Positions 1 to 8,787 are shown, numbered from the stretch's first letter. The stretch is DNA of 64,000 nucleotides from Dokdonia sp. Dokd-P16 (GCF_003095655.1 NZ_CP029151.1:329501-393500), one strand, 5' to 3'. The notes: generated from the sequence alone by a model not told the origin. Numbers and translations are program-made.

Positions 1-748
1 GGTGTTCTAATTGTGCTGCTGTATTCACATACAGATCTCCTACATGAGATAATCGCAATGTAAAATCTGCATCCTCGTAGAGACCATAACCTTCAAAATA
101 TTCAGAGAACTTATGTTCTTTTAAAACAGCAAGAGGAAAACTAGAAACACCTCCCATTAACTGTTCTACTTTATAAATCTTACCAGAAGGTGGCAAAAAA
201 CTTATAGATCTACCATGACCAAATTCAGGATAAATAGCTGGTTGTGTTGTTTGTGCCAGCCCTAATTTTCTTCTTAGTTTGTAGCGACTGCTCTCCTTTC
301 TCCTATAACCATCGTAATAATAATGGTTTAAATCCTCAACTTTTCCCTGTTCTGTCTTCTCCCAAGAAACTTCGTTTGTGATATAACCACCTACACCTAT
401 TGCCGCAGGAAAGTGACTGTATGTAGCTAATAATTGCTCAAAGTAATCAGGATTAAGAATCGTGTCATCATCAAGAAATGCAACTATATCTATCTCATCA
501 TTGACTCTCGCTATTCCATAATTACGTTGCTTCGTAAGCCCGCGGTGTTCTTGTGGCACTTTATGATAGTGTATAATGTTGTTTCCGCTTTCGCGAAAGC
601 GTGATCCTGTATCATCATCTATAGAACCATCAATGATTAAAATTTCATCAGGCACCTGGGTTTGCAACATCACAGACTCCAATAATCTTGTTAAGGGATC
701 TGGTCGCATGTAGGTGCAAATGATAAGACTAAGTTTATACTGTTGCAT
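1..748 (-). CDS. Family 2 glycosyltransferase (3'-truncated by window edge)
   Basis: The reading frame starts at the ATG at 746-748 and is open to base 1, so the C-terminus is missing. The N-terminus reads LSLIICTYMRP, then the nucleotide-binding segment ILIIDGSIDDDTG and the metal-binding FLDDDT around residue 88, which are GT-A fold marks. A later GLYEDADFTLRL segment matches the acceptor-side ED motif of GT2 enzymes. It likely transfers a nucleotide-activated sugar to the growing surface glycan in the cytoplasm. An exact palindrome copy at 586-601 is translated as RFRES just after the nucleotide-binding motif. The start overlaps the end of the upstream gene by 14 bases. Donor and acceptor cannot be deduced. 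Confidence 0.85.
   Translation of the reverse strand, partial: MQQYKLSLIICTYMRPDPLTRLLESVMLQTQVPDEILIIDGSIDDDTGSRFRESGNNIIHYHKVPQEHRGLTKQRNYGIARVNDEIDIVAFLDDDTILNPDYFEQLLATYSHFPAAIGVGGYITNEVSWEKTEQGKVEDLNHYYYDGYRRKESSRYKLRRKLGLAQTTQPAIYPEFGHGRSISFLPPSGKIYKVEQLMGGVSSFPLAVLKEHKFSEYFEGYGLYEDADFTLRLSHVGDLYVNTAAQLEH
586..601. repeat. Palindrome copy inside a coding sequence
   Basis: Exact CGCTTTCGCGAAAGCG, 16-bp perfect palindrome, translated as RFRES in the minus-strand glycosyltransferase. Confidence 0.95.
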
Positions 749-2219
749 CCTGAGCTAATTTTTGTGACCAGTAGAGACTTTTACTCCATGCCTTTTTAAA
801 ATATTTATAATAAGCAATAGGATTTTTTATTGAGTAGTCTTTATAAAACTTGATAAACAAAGTGACTTTGTATCCTATCAACTGTTTTGGAGTATAATTC
901 TTAGTACGATGATACATGATTTGTGGGGATGGCTTAGGTAAGACAGCATCTTCTTGCCATGGAAAAACATGTAGTTTTCTAAATCCTCCTACAGGAGCCT
1001 TTAAATGCAATAATTGAATTTGAGGCGCATATATCACGTCATATCCGGCATTACGTATTTGCATCCCATAATCTACATCTTCACCGTAACCATGCTCAAG
1101 TGCCATATCAAATTTACATTTATTAATAATATCTCTATGAACAATAGAACATCCAGAACCGAAAGCTTCCCATTGCTTAAAATAGGTGTCATTTTCAATT
1201 TCTCCTTGCTGTAGATAGGCTAGATTTATAACTTTTGAATTAGTTGATTGAATTGCTTCTGAAACACGTTCTAGCACATCATTGTTAAAGCGATTATCAT
1301 CATCAAATAATAAAACCCAATCTGAACTAGTCTTTGCTATAGCATTATTTCGAGCATTACAAGCACCTGTACGGTGAATAAAGTAATGATCTATTTCAAA
1401 TGGCCACGATTGAATTAATAGGTAATCTAATTCCGTAACTGTATTAGGATTTTCATTTTGCTCAACAATTATTACTTTTTTCGCTAATAATGTTTGCTTA
1501 GCTAAATCTTCAAGAACATCTTTTAAATAACCAGCCCTTCCTATAGTAGGGATAATGACGTCGTATTCAAAATTTGACTTAGTCTGTACTTTTTTAAAGG
1601 TTTGCAATTCATGTATATCAATTTTCAACAAAGATTTTTTAATAAAAATTGTTCTCATTAATGAAATTACAGGAAAGCGTTTCTCATACCATAAATGACA
1701 GAGAAGTAAAATGAATACCCATCTAGTTCTATAATGTTGTTTTACAAACTTATAAAGTTCGTACGTTTCAAATTCTTCATTTTGAATGGTTGTAGGAATT
1801 TGATAGTTCAAGACACCTCGAGTTTGCGATAGTTTACCTAACGAATTTAACCAGTATAAATAATTCTTTTGACTAGAATGACTAAGAACACTTTCATTGA
1901 TAAAGTTGGCATGCATACAAACTATCGCTGTTCCTTTTAACCAAGTGGGATATGTAACCTTTTTATTAATATTCAAAAAAGGACTATCCTCTACGTATCC
2001 TATGTCTGGATGTGAATTATTGTAATTAGAGAAAAAGTATGCACTATGGTTTAATACAGGTAGCGCGGCTTTAAATGCATCAACATCTGCTGTTTTCTCA
2101 TAAACCAATAAGTAATTATCAGGGTTTTCTCGAGCACATTTATAAATAGCCTCAATTATTGGCAGTCCATTATAATTGCCAGTAATCGCAATACCTTTAT
2201 GATGTACAAGGGAAATCAT
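735..2219 (-). CDS. Two-part glycosyltransferase, C-terminal GT2 domain
   Basis: About 494 residues. The C-terminal half (from about residue 220) is a GT2 domain: YDVIIPTIGRAGYLKDVLED, VIIVEQNENPNT, LLFDDDNRF as the metal-binding motif, and EHGYGEDVDYGMQIRNAGY as the acceptor motif. The first 200 residues match no family I recognise; they read like a small alpha/beta domain and may belong to a second transferase or a substrate-recognition domain. I chose the ATG at 2219 because it makes an ATGA overlap with the upstream stop; an ATG three codons earlier (2228) is also open. Likely cytoplasmic, acting in the same glycan pathway as its neighbours. Confidence 0.8.
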   Translation of the reverse strand: MISLVHHKGIAITGNYNGLPIIEAIYKCARENPDNYLLVYEKTADVDAFKAALPVLNHSAYFFSNYNNSHPDIGYVEDSPFLNINKKVTYPTWLKGTAIVCMHANFINESVLSHSSQKNYLYWLNSLGKLSQTRGVLNYQIPTTIQNEEFETYELYKFVKQHYRTRWVFILLLCHLWYEKRFPVISLMRTIFIKKSLLKIDIHELQTFKKVQTKSNFEYDVIIPTIGRAGYLKDVLEDLAKQTLLAKKVIIVEQNENPNTVTELDYLLIQSWPFEIDHYFIHRTGACNARNNAIAKTSSDWVLLFDDDNRFNNDVLERVSEAIQSTNSKVINLAYLQQGEIENDTYFKQWEAFGSGCSIVHRDIINKCKFDMALEHGYGEDVDYGMQIRNAGYDVIYAPQIQLLHLKAPVGGFRKLHVFPWQEDAVLPKPSPQIMYHRTKNYTPKQLIGYKVTLFIKFYKDYSIKNPIAYYKYFKKAWSKSLYWSQKLAQDATV

Positions 2220-3349
2220 AAAGAACAAATATTTTTATAGTACGCTATATTTTGCTCCACAATAACTTCGGTAGAGAAATATTCCTTTACTCTTTTTCTT
2301 GCATTTTGTCCTAATAGAGATCTCAAGCTAGAATCATCAAGAAATTCTTTCATAAAATATGTCATATTTTTATGATCTAATGGATGTACCATAAAGCCTG
2401 TCTCTCCGTGAACCATCATTTCTTGCGCCCAACCTATACTTGATGTAACTAGCGCTTTTTCCATACTCATCGCTTCTAGCCAAGTCATAGGAAAGGCTTC
2501 AGCATAACTTGGTAGACATATTACGGTAGCATCATTTACATATTGCCTCACCTGATCATAGGGTACCTGACTAACAAAATGTACATTTTTTTGAAAAACT
2601 GTATCTATTTCCTTTTTAATGAGTGTAGATGTCAATTTTCCGGTAAGACTATCCTTTACATCTTTACCAAGGTAAATAAGTTCCACATTTGGAATCTGAG
2701 CAGCCAGTTCGTTAAATGCTTTAGCCAGAACTAGTACTCCTTTTTTTCTTATAATAGATCCAAAGTTTAAAATGTATCTATTATTTACAATTGATTCAAA
2801 TGGTGCAAATCGATCTAAATCTATAATATTATGAATTACTCTTATTTCAGAGCTTAGTTCAAAAAGCTCTTTAGTTTTTTTCGACGTGTATTCACTTACG
2901 CTAATTATAAATTTAGCATTTTTTAGTGCCCACTTTTCAAACAAAAAATTTTTCTTTTTTTGAGGTCTATTTTCTAAGTGACAAAAATAAGTGTCACTCC
3001 CATGCAATCTAATTACTAATGGTTTTCTTAATTTCATAAAAGCCGTTACACCAGTCCAGTCCGGTGCTTCTATGATATCTATTTGCTCACTATGTTCATT
3101 AATGTATTCTTGCAAGTATTTTCTATAGAAATAAAAGCCGCCTAGTTTGTATTTTTTTTGATAGATCAGATGAAAATTAATCTTATTCTCTTGAAATCTC
3201 AAGTATTTTTCCTGACCATAAATAAATAAGGTGACTTGATGACCTTTCTCCACGAGTGCTGTAGCTAGATTTTTTATGCTCGTTCCTATTCCTGCGCTAT
3301 TATTTACTTCCGGATGCGGATACTCTGGTGTTAAATAGGCTATATGCAT
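2216..3349 (-). CDS. Family 4 (GT-B) glycosyltransferase
   Basis: A 377-residue protein of normal GT4 length. The start MHIAYLTPEYPHPEVNNSAG followed by a GIGTSIKNLA segment is the N-terminal acceptor domain with its glycine-rich loop. The C-terminal domain holds NFGSIIRKKG and, near residues 284-292, the donor-site E-x7-E motif in EAFPMTWLEAM. Such retaining enzymes use UDP- or GDP-sugars. Its ATG overlaps the stop codon of the upstream gene by one base (TAATG), so translation is probably coupled. The specific sugar is not readable. Confidence 0.88.
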   Translation of the reverse strand: MHIAYLTPEYPHPEVNNSAGIGTSIKNLATALVEKGHQVTLFIYGQEKYLRFQENKINFHLIYQKKYKLGGFYFYRKYLQEYINEHSEQIDIIEAPDWTGVTAFMKLRKPLVIRLHGSDTYFCHLENRPQKKKNFLFEKWALKNAKFIISVSEYTSKKTKELFELSSEIRVIHNIIDLDRFAPFESIVNNRYILNFGSIIRKKGVLVLAKAFNELAAQIPNVELIYLGKDVKDSLTGKLTSTLIKKEIDTVFQKNVHFVSQVPYDQVRQYVNDATVICLPSYAEAFPMTWLEAMSMEKALVTSSIGWAQEMMVHGETGFMVHPLDHKNMTYFMKEFLDDSSLRSLLGQNARKRVKEYFSTEVIVEQNIAYYKNICSL

Positions 3350-4755
3350 TAATCAAGAATTTGATGTATACCTTCCCAAATACGCTCACTAGCTTTCTCA
3401 GGTTGTTCTGGTTTATTTACAATTCCAAACCACTTTTTAGTGACAGGCACTGGATTAAGACTACCATTAAGTAAGCCTTTAATTCCATCATAAATCTCTT
3501 CTTTATTCATTGCCCATGTGACACTTGTATCATAATCTGGCATAGATCGAAAGTGAACATACTTATAATTTTGCCCTATGTCACGTATTCCCTTTTTAAG
3601 TTGTGGCTGCTCATAGTTAGGGTAAATAGTAGGCTTATCGTGAGCCACAAAGTCAAACACCATGCTCGAGCATATGTTTACCACAAGCTCGCAGTGGTGA
3701 CAGGTATTTACTAATAAAGCAAAATCTTCTTTGGTAGGCATCACTTGATTCCATTGTGAGCCCATAGGTTTCCACAAAGGATCTATAGATGTTATGACAT
3801 CACTATAGTTAGCCAAAACCTCATCATACCTACCAGAAAAGTCAATAGGCACTTTTCTATATACAATGGCTATATCTTCACCTTCTTCTCTCAATTTACG
3901 TACAGCAATTGCTGTGTCTTCTAGATAATATTGATCCAATGGTGACGTGGTTTGATCATCCCCAGAAAAACAAATATATCGTGTCTCCTCGCTAAGGTTA
4001 TGCTCTAGACAAAATTGCTTTCGCGAAAGCAAAATACTACTATCATAATGAGGCTCAAACTGCGGAGTTCCTGTAACAAATATCTGCTCTTCTCTCGTTT
4101 TTGGATAATACTGTAAGAGCTGCTCCTTCATCAACTCAGACCATACAAAATAGTAATCTGTCTCTACCGTAGTCATTCCCTTAGGCAGGTTATCCCAACT
4201 GTATATCCAGCACGCGGTTTTAATTCCTAAATCTTTTGCAGCCAGTATAGGAGCAATGGCCTGTGTAGCGCGCTGTGTGGTGCAAAAAACAATATCTGGA
4301 CGGTGTTCTTCTAGTTGTGCTTTAAGCTCTTTGTAGCGAACAGTAGATCGTTCGGCGGTTTGCATTTGATTCATTATTCGTTGCCATCCCTTTGGTGTGG
4401 CACTAAACGTTTCATGATACTTAACAAAAGCACTTTTTAAGGCTTTCTTCAAACTATTCCACTGCAATGGAAAACGATAGGTACGATAGACATTATCCTT
4501 TTCACGCTTTCGCGAAAGCGCAAGTTCTATCCTTTTTCTTGCGTGACTAAGTGTAGGCGTTTTAGGGTGAATTCTTGTGTTTTCAATAACCACTTCTTTA
4601 TAACCCAGTTCCTTTTCTAAAGAAAATATGGTGTTATTCCAGTAAGTGATATCAAATCCTTGTGCCTCTCCTACTTCTTTAAACTTAGTAAAAGCAAAGT
4701 TGCGCAGGCCTACACCGTCAGGGAAAAGAATGAAAACTTTATTTTTTTTAATCAT
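3349..4755 (-). CDS. Putative GT-B-type surface carbohydrate transferase
   Basis: A 468-residue soluble protein beginning MIKKNKVFILFPDGVGLRNF. I see no GT2 motifs. The central ACWIYSWDNLPKG, YYFVWSELMKEQLLQYYP and IFVTGTPQFEPHYD segments and the later VVNICSSMVFDFVAHDKP resemble CDP-glycerol-transferase or UDP-sugar-transferase GT-B proteins that bind a nucleotide donor in the C-terminal half. The gene carries two exact palindrome copies (4017-4030, read LLSRKQ, and 4505-4520, read ALSRKR), the highest density in any gene here. It is preceded by the 4813-5510 repeat array and so may have its own transcription start. The function is inferred from fold-level resemblance only. Confidence 0.6.
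   Translation of the reverse strand: MIKKNKVFILFPDGVGLRNFAFTKFKEVGEAQGFDITYWNNTIFSLEKELGYKEVVIENTRIHPKTPTLSHARKRIELALSRKREKDNVYRTYRFPLQWNSLKKALKSAFVKYHETFSATPKGWQRIMNQMQTAERSTVRYKELKAQLEEHRPDIVFCTTQRATQAIAPILAAKDLGIKTACWIYSWDNLPKGMTTVETDYYFVWSELMKEQLLQYYPKTREEQIFVTGTPQFEPHYDSSILLSRKQFCLEHNLSEETRYICFSGDDQTTSPLDQYYLEDTAIAVRKLREEGEDIAIVYRKVPIDFSGRYDEVLANYSDVITSIDPLWKPMGSQWNQVMPTKEDFALLVNTCHHCELVVNICSSMVFDFVAHDKPTIYPNYEQPQLKKGIRDIGQNYKYVHFRSMPDYDTSVTWAMNKEEIYDGIKGLLNGSLNPVPVTKKWFGIVNKPEQPEKASERIWEGIHQILD
4017..4030. repeat. Palindrome copy inside a coding sequence
   Basis: Exact GCTTTCGCGAAAGC. It is read as LSRKQ in the minus-strand gene. Its right flank up to 4044 matches the flank of the copy at 17440 with one difference. 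Confidence 0.95.
4505..4520. repeat. Palindrome copy inside a coding sequence
   Basis: Exact CGCTTTCGCGAAAGCG, read as LSRKR in the same gene that carries the copy at 4017. Confidence 0.95.
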
Positions 4756-4812
4756 ATTTCATATACAGCGACTTACTGTAATAAGGTTTTTTTTGGTTGT
4801 ATTGTTTTTTCT

Positions 4813-5510
4813 CTCTAACCAAAGGAGAAATCACATTATCAAGCTCACGTAAAAAGCTCAAAATACATTATTTACTCTTCTCTGCTTACTCTGATGAGAT
4901 TTCTCGTCGCTTCGCTCTGTCGAAATGACGACTTCTGCTCTTCTCTTCTTACTCTGATGAGATTTTATTTTGCTCTAACCTTTTGTCATTTCGACGAAAG
5001 GAGAAATCACATTATCAAGCTCACGTAAAAAGCTCAGATACATTGCTTACTCCTCTCTGCTCACTCTGATGAGATTTCTCGTCGCTGCGCTCTGTCGAAA
5101 TGACAAGTTCTGTTATACTTACCCTATAAAATTTCATTTTGCTCTAGCCTTTGTCATTTCGACGAAAGGAGAAATCACATTATCTAGCTCACGTAAGAAG
5201 CTCAAATACACTGCTTACTCTTCTCTGCTTACTCTGATGAGATTTCTCATCGCTTCACTCTGTCGAAATGACGACTTCTGCTCTTCTCTTCTTACTCTGA
5301 TGAGATTTTATTTTGCTCTAACCTTTTGTCATTTCGACGAAAGGAGAAATCACATTATCAAGCTCACGTAAAAAGCTCAGATACACTGCTTACTCTTCTC
5401 TGCTTACTCTGATGAGATTTCTCGTCGCTTCACTCTGTCGAAATGACGGGTTCTGCTCTTCTCCACTCACGATGATGAGATTTCTCGTCGCTTCACTCTG
5501 TCGAAATGAC
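4813..5510. repeat. Four-unit tandem repeat array (about 160-175 bp units)
   Basis: Units begin with CTCTAACC or CTCTAGCC at 4813, 4973, 5142 and 5316, giving periods of 160, 169 and 174 bp. Units two to four open with GTCATTTCGACGAAAGGAG (the first unit keeps only AAAGGAG of it); all run through ATCAAGCTCACGT or its variant and end in GATGAGATTTCTCGTCGCTT and CTCTGTCGAAATGAC. The opening and closing parts are partly reverse complements (GTCATTTCGAC against GTCGAAATGAC), so each complete unit can fold into a long hairpin. The last unit has a second copy of the closing part (5472-5510). The array fills the 812-base gap between the NeuB gene and the next gene and would be transcribed with the operon. 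It has no tandem spacers of CRISPR type. Confidence 0.9.
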
Positions 5511-5567
5511 TGCATCTACTTTTAGTAAGCAATCGCATATTAAACGAGCGCTTTCCTTTAATATCTT

Positions 5568-6443
5568 CTAAGCTTTTCTATACTTTAACTTATCTCGCTG
5601 TACTTGCTCAATAGGCAAGATATCTGTTGCTTTATAAGCGAGTGCTTGATACACCGCCTTTAAATCTCTAGAGAGCTTCCTCATTCCTGCTGGTTCCAGT
5701 GATGCACTGTGATCTGTACCTTTCCAAGTACGGTCTAGTGTATAGTGGCGTTCTACAATGTTTGCACCTAAGGTATAAGCAGCAACATCTACTGCAATAC
5801 CTAGATGGTGACCAGAAAACCCTATGTGCTTTACACGATCGCCATACTTCTCTATGAGCGTTTTAATATCCAGCAAACAAACATCTGGAAATGGTACTGG
5901 ATATCCAGATGTACAGTTATATAGAACCAGATCTTTCCCTCTTTTATGCTTTTCAAAAAACTGTACTAGCTCCTCGATCTCATCTCTAGTAGTCATACCA
6001 GTAGAGCAGTGAATCTCTCCTTTGTAATTCTCACATAACCATCCTAGCATTTCGTAATGGTTATTACAAGCACTTGGTATTTTTATAAATTCTGGATGAA
6101 GGCCTGCAATTTCCTTTGCACTCGTTGTATCCCAAACAGAAGTTGCATAGGTTATCCCTAGGTCCTCACAATACTTTTTAAGCTCTGCGTGCTGATTCAC
6201 ATCAAACTCAAGAAACTCTCTATGCGCTCCATAAGAGTCTCCATAAGAATTTACAGGATTAGGATGTGGTGCTTCATATTGTTCTTTAGTAAGAAGTTCT
6301 ATATTATGTCGCTTCTGGAATTTTACAGCATCTACATTACAGAAGATTGCCGCTACTTTAATCATTTCCTTTGCGATTTCCATATCGCCTTTATGGTTTC
6401 CGCCTATTTCTGCTATCGTATAAGGCGCTTTGTAATTACTCAT
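5568..6443 (-). CDS. neuB: NeuB-family nonulosonic acid synthase (no SAF domain)
   Basis: A 291-residue TIM-barrel protein. It opens YTIAEIGGNHKGDMEIAKEM and contains VDAVKFQKR, FIKIPSACNN, HCSTGMTTRDEIEE, YNCTSGYPVPFPD and IGFSGHHLGI, then ERHYTLDRTWKGTDHSASLE, all marks of the NeuB domain that condenses phosphoenolpyruvate with an N-acyl hexosamine (or its 6-phosphate) into a sialic-type acid. The family is usually about 345 residues with a C-terminal SAF (antifreeze-like) domain; here the protein stops after the barrel. The start overlaps the end of the CMP-sugar synthetase gene by 8 bases. Whether the product is Neu5Ac, Kdn, legionaminic or pseudaminic acid cannot be told. Confidence 0.88.
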   Translation of the reverse strand: MSNYKAPYTIAEIGGNHKGDMEIAKEMIKVAAIFCNVDAVKFQKRHNIELLTKEQYEAPHPNPVNSYGDSYGAHREFLEFDVNQHAELKKYCEDLGITYATSVWDTTSAKEIAGLHPEFIKIPSACNNHYEMLGWLCENYKGEIHCSTGMTTRDEIEELVQFFEKHKRGKDLVLYNCTSGYPVPFPDVCLLDIKTLIEKYGDRVKHIGFSGHHLGIAVDVAAYTLGANIVERHYTLDRTWKGTDHSASLEPAGMRKLSRDLKAVYQALAYKATDILPIEQVQRDKLKYRKA

Positions 6444-7599
6444 ATCGGTTATTGTATTTTATAATAAAGTCACAGGCCTCGCGTATCGCTCCTTCTGCAC
6501 TATTGTTTTGTAATATGATATCTGCATGGTTCTTAATAGGCATCGTCGCATTTGAAGGTGTAAGTGACCATCCTGCTGCACAAATGTTTGCAAGATCATT
6601 CACATCATCACCTATATATGCTATTTCAGAAAAATCAATCCCACGATCTGTAGCAATTCTAGAAAGCAGACTATACTTGTCCTTCACTCCTAGAAACACG
6701 TCTTTAATTTTTAATTTCTTCATTCGGCTGGCAACTATTTGGGAATCTTCAGACGTCATTACCATTACCTCAACATTATATTGTCTCAAAATCTCAAGTC
6801 CCATACCATCGCGCATATCAAACTTTTTCATCAGTTCGCCGTCTGCACCATAATAGATACAACCGTCTGTAAAAACGCCATCTACATCTAGGATAAGATA
6901 TGAGATACGAGCGCTACCTTTTTTTGTCTTGAGTCTAGCCGCTAGCAATTCCTCCACGATTTTCCAGTCGGTCAGCGTGTCTATCTCTGTAAGACTATCC
7001 TCAGGCATGTGTACCGTAGCTATTTTACCGCTAATTCTATTTCCGCTTTTGCGAAAAGCGTCACGCGTGGTCACATAGCAAGCTCCATTCTCAATAAGTA
7101 ACCCATCAAAATCTTGCCTACGAGGTCTGCTAAACACATCATAATTTTGAGGTGTGCCATCTGCATTCCAAGTAAATCGGTGTGTATTTACCACCGTAAG
7201 AGCCGAATCATTATCAGTACCTGACGCCACGGCATCTAAACAAGCATTAATATCTGCTGAAGTTGTAAAAGGTGATGTTGCTTGAAGTAAACAGAGCACA
7301 TCAAAATCTTCTTTTAAATCAGCTACAAACTCCTGCATCCCCATTTCTGTAGATGCGGTATCAGTAGCACTCTCTTCACTACGTTTTACGGCTTTTACTT
7401 TATCTGTCCAGTGATATTCTTTTTCTACAAAAGCGATGATATCCTCATCATCTGTAAAGATATAAGTGGTAGCTAGCTGTGAAGCGATAGCTTCACCCAG
7501 CACCCAGCAAAATAGCGGGCGACCTAGGAGTTTCTTTTTATTTTTACCTGGAATGCCTTTTGAGCCTTTGCGCAGGGGTATAAAACCGATGCTTTTCAT
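6436..7599 (-). CDS. CMP-nonulosonic acid synthetase fused to KdsC-like HAD phosphatase
   Basis: About 387 residues from the ATG at 7597-7599, chosen because MKSIGFIPLRKGSKGIPGKN is the conserved N-terminal CTP-binding loop; an upstream ATG (7641) would add 14 unlikely residues. Residues 1 to about 225 are a cytidylyltransferase (LLQATSPFTTSADINACLD, LTEIDTLTDW). The rest is a class C0 HAD phosphatase: YLILDVDGVFTDG with the nucleophile Asp, VMTSEDSQIVASRMKKL, VKDKYSLL and IGDDVNDLA. The pair plausibly removes the 9-phosphate of a nonulosonic acid phosphate and then activates the sugar with CTP. A degenerate palindrome (7044-7060) lies in the first domain, read AFRKSG. It sits directly before the synthase gene. 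Confidence 0.88.
   Translation of the reverse strand: MKSIGFIPLRKGSKGIPGKNKKKLLGRPLFCWVLGEAIASQLATTYIFTDDEDIIAFVEKEYHWTDKVKAVKRSEESATDTASTEMGMQEFVADLKEDFDVLCLLQATSPFTTSADINACLDAVASGTDNDSALTVVNTHRFTWNADGTPQNYDVFSRPRRQDFDGLLIENGACYVTTRDAFRKSGNRISGKIATVHMPEDSLTEIDTLTDWKIVEELLAARLKTKKGSARISYLILDVDGVFTDGCIYYGADGELMKKFDMRDGMGLEILRQYNVEVMVMTSEDSQIVASRMKKLKIKDVFLGVKDKYSLLSRIATDRGIDFSEIAYIGDDVNDLANICAAGWSLTPSNATMPIKNHADIILQNNSAEGAIREACDFIIKYNNRYE
7044..7060. repeat. Degenerate palindrome copy
   Basis: CGCTTTTGCGAAAAGCG, like the family consensus but with one extra base in each arm region and a mismatched centre. Lies in frame inside the CMP-sugar synthetase gene. Confidence 0.6.
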
Positions 7600-7654
7600 T
7601 GTAGTTGGGTTGTAGTCAAATTTAAGGATAAGAGCCGACAACTTGTTAAAATAA

Positions 7655-8782
7655 TTAACGATTAATTACATTATAAGCTTTAACAACTTGCTTAGTAATT
7701 AAGTGACGACTAAGTGTAGGCAAAATATTCAACGTATTATATGCCATGCCACTTTTTAAGAGCTCTTGGTTATTAATCGCTTTCGAAATTAATTCTTGAA
7801 TATGATGGACATCTTCACAATCTTCTATGAGAAAGCCATTCAATCCATCCTCTATAATTTCGGCGGTAGCGCCACCAGGATTAGATTGTATAGGAAATGC
7901 TCCTGCACAAATTGCTTCTAATAATGTATTAGGCATTCCATCACTGTTTGAATTACCAATATAGATAGCACTTTTACAGAATAACTCTATCAACTGCTTA
8001 TGACTTATAAGTCCTTGAACAGTGATATTAGGAATCTTGCTTTCTTGAAATTTAACTACCTCAGTATTTTCAACGCCAAAAACTACTACTTCAAAATCTT
8101 TTAAATGGGCTGAAATTTGCTCAAGTGCCTTTAAAACAGGAATGGCTCTACCAGATCTATTTTGATTTCCTTTTACAGCAATAATCTTTCGAGTTTGAAA
8201 AGGTATTTTATATTTTTCAAATAGCTCTAAATCAAATCCTCCTCCTCCTGGAAAAACGCCTAAATGTTCTCCTGTAAAACCTAACTTATTAGCAATATTT
8301 TGATCGCGAGCACAGTCTGCAAACATATAATTTACACGAGGCAACACGGCTTGAATGCTTTTTAGGTACTCTGGTTTGTTTTTATAATAATATAAGTCAC
8401 TTCCCCAAGATGAGTATATCCATGGGATTTTGTTATTAAGCATGACAGAAAGTATAGGTGATGCACTTATATACAATGCAAAACTATGAACAACATCTGG
8501 CTCAATTTCTCTCAGTGCTTTCGCAAAAGCATCCTCAGTAGAATGATCATATCTTCGAACTAGAATCTTATATAATTGAGGGAATTTATTTTTTATAAAC
8601 GTACGCCCTCTTTTCTTAAAAAACCCTTTTTTCCATCCTGTGACTTGCGTCATCCAGCTCATGGATGGTGCATAACCTTGATCTAGTATATCAAACCAGT
8701 ATACATCATGACCACTATCTCGCAACTGGTCTGACCAGCGACGAAAGTGTATAGAGTTCATGGAAACTAGCAGGATTTTCAT
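7655..8782 (-). CDS. Family 4 (GT-B) glycosyltransferase
   Basis: About 375 residues from the ATG at 8780-8782 (MKILLVSMNSIHFRRWSDQL); a TTG three codons earlier is possible. The C-terminal Rossmann domain shows KIIAVKGNQNRSGRAIPVL, VQGLISHKQLIELFCKS and SDGMPNTLLEAICAGAFPI, where Asp takes the place of the first Glu of the usual E-x7-E donor motif, then SNPGGATAEII. These are GT4 features for retaining transfer from a nucleotide sugar. A degenerate palindrome at 8517-8530 encodes AFAKA at about residue 92. It lies between an uncharacterised transferase and the CMP-nonulosonate synthetase. Confidence 0.85.
   Translation of the reverse strand: MKILLVSMNSIHFRRWSDQLRDSGHDVYWFDILDQGYAPSMSWMTQVTGWKKGFFKKRGRTFIKNKFPQLYKILVRRYDHSTEDAFAKALREIEPDVVHSFALYISASPILSVMLNNKIPWIYSSWGSDLYYYKNKPEYLKSIQAVLPRVNYMFADCARDQNIANKLGFTGEHLGVFPGGGGFDLELFEKYKIPFQTRKIIAVKGNQNRSGRAIPVLKALEQISAHLKDFEVVVFGVENTEVVKFQESKIPNITVQGLISHKQLIELFCKSAIYIGNSNSDGMPNTLLEAICAGAFPIQSNPGGATAEIIEDGLNGFLIEDCEDVHHIQELISKAINNQELLKSGMAYNTLNILPTLSRHLITKQVVKAYNVINR
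8517..8530. repeat. Degenerate palindrome copy
   Basis: GCTTTCGCAAAAGC on the plus strand, one change from the consensus; translated AFAKA in the minus-strand gene. Confidence 0.65.
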
Positions 8783-8787
8783 TTTTT

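Noticed and set aside
5069-5371. Open frame of 100 codons on the plus strand
   Set aside because: It lies wholly in the tandem repeat array and its translation simply repeats with the units; no gene-like composition.
4813-5510. Possible CRISPR array
   Set aside because: The units are 160-175 bp and similar over their whole length. There are no short repeats of 24-40 bp separated by unique spacers, and no cas genes are nearby.
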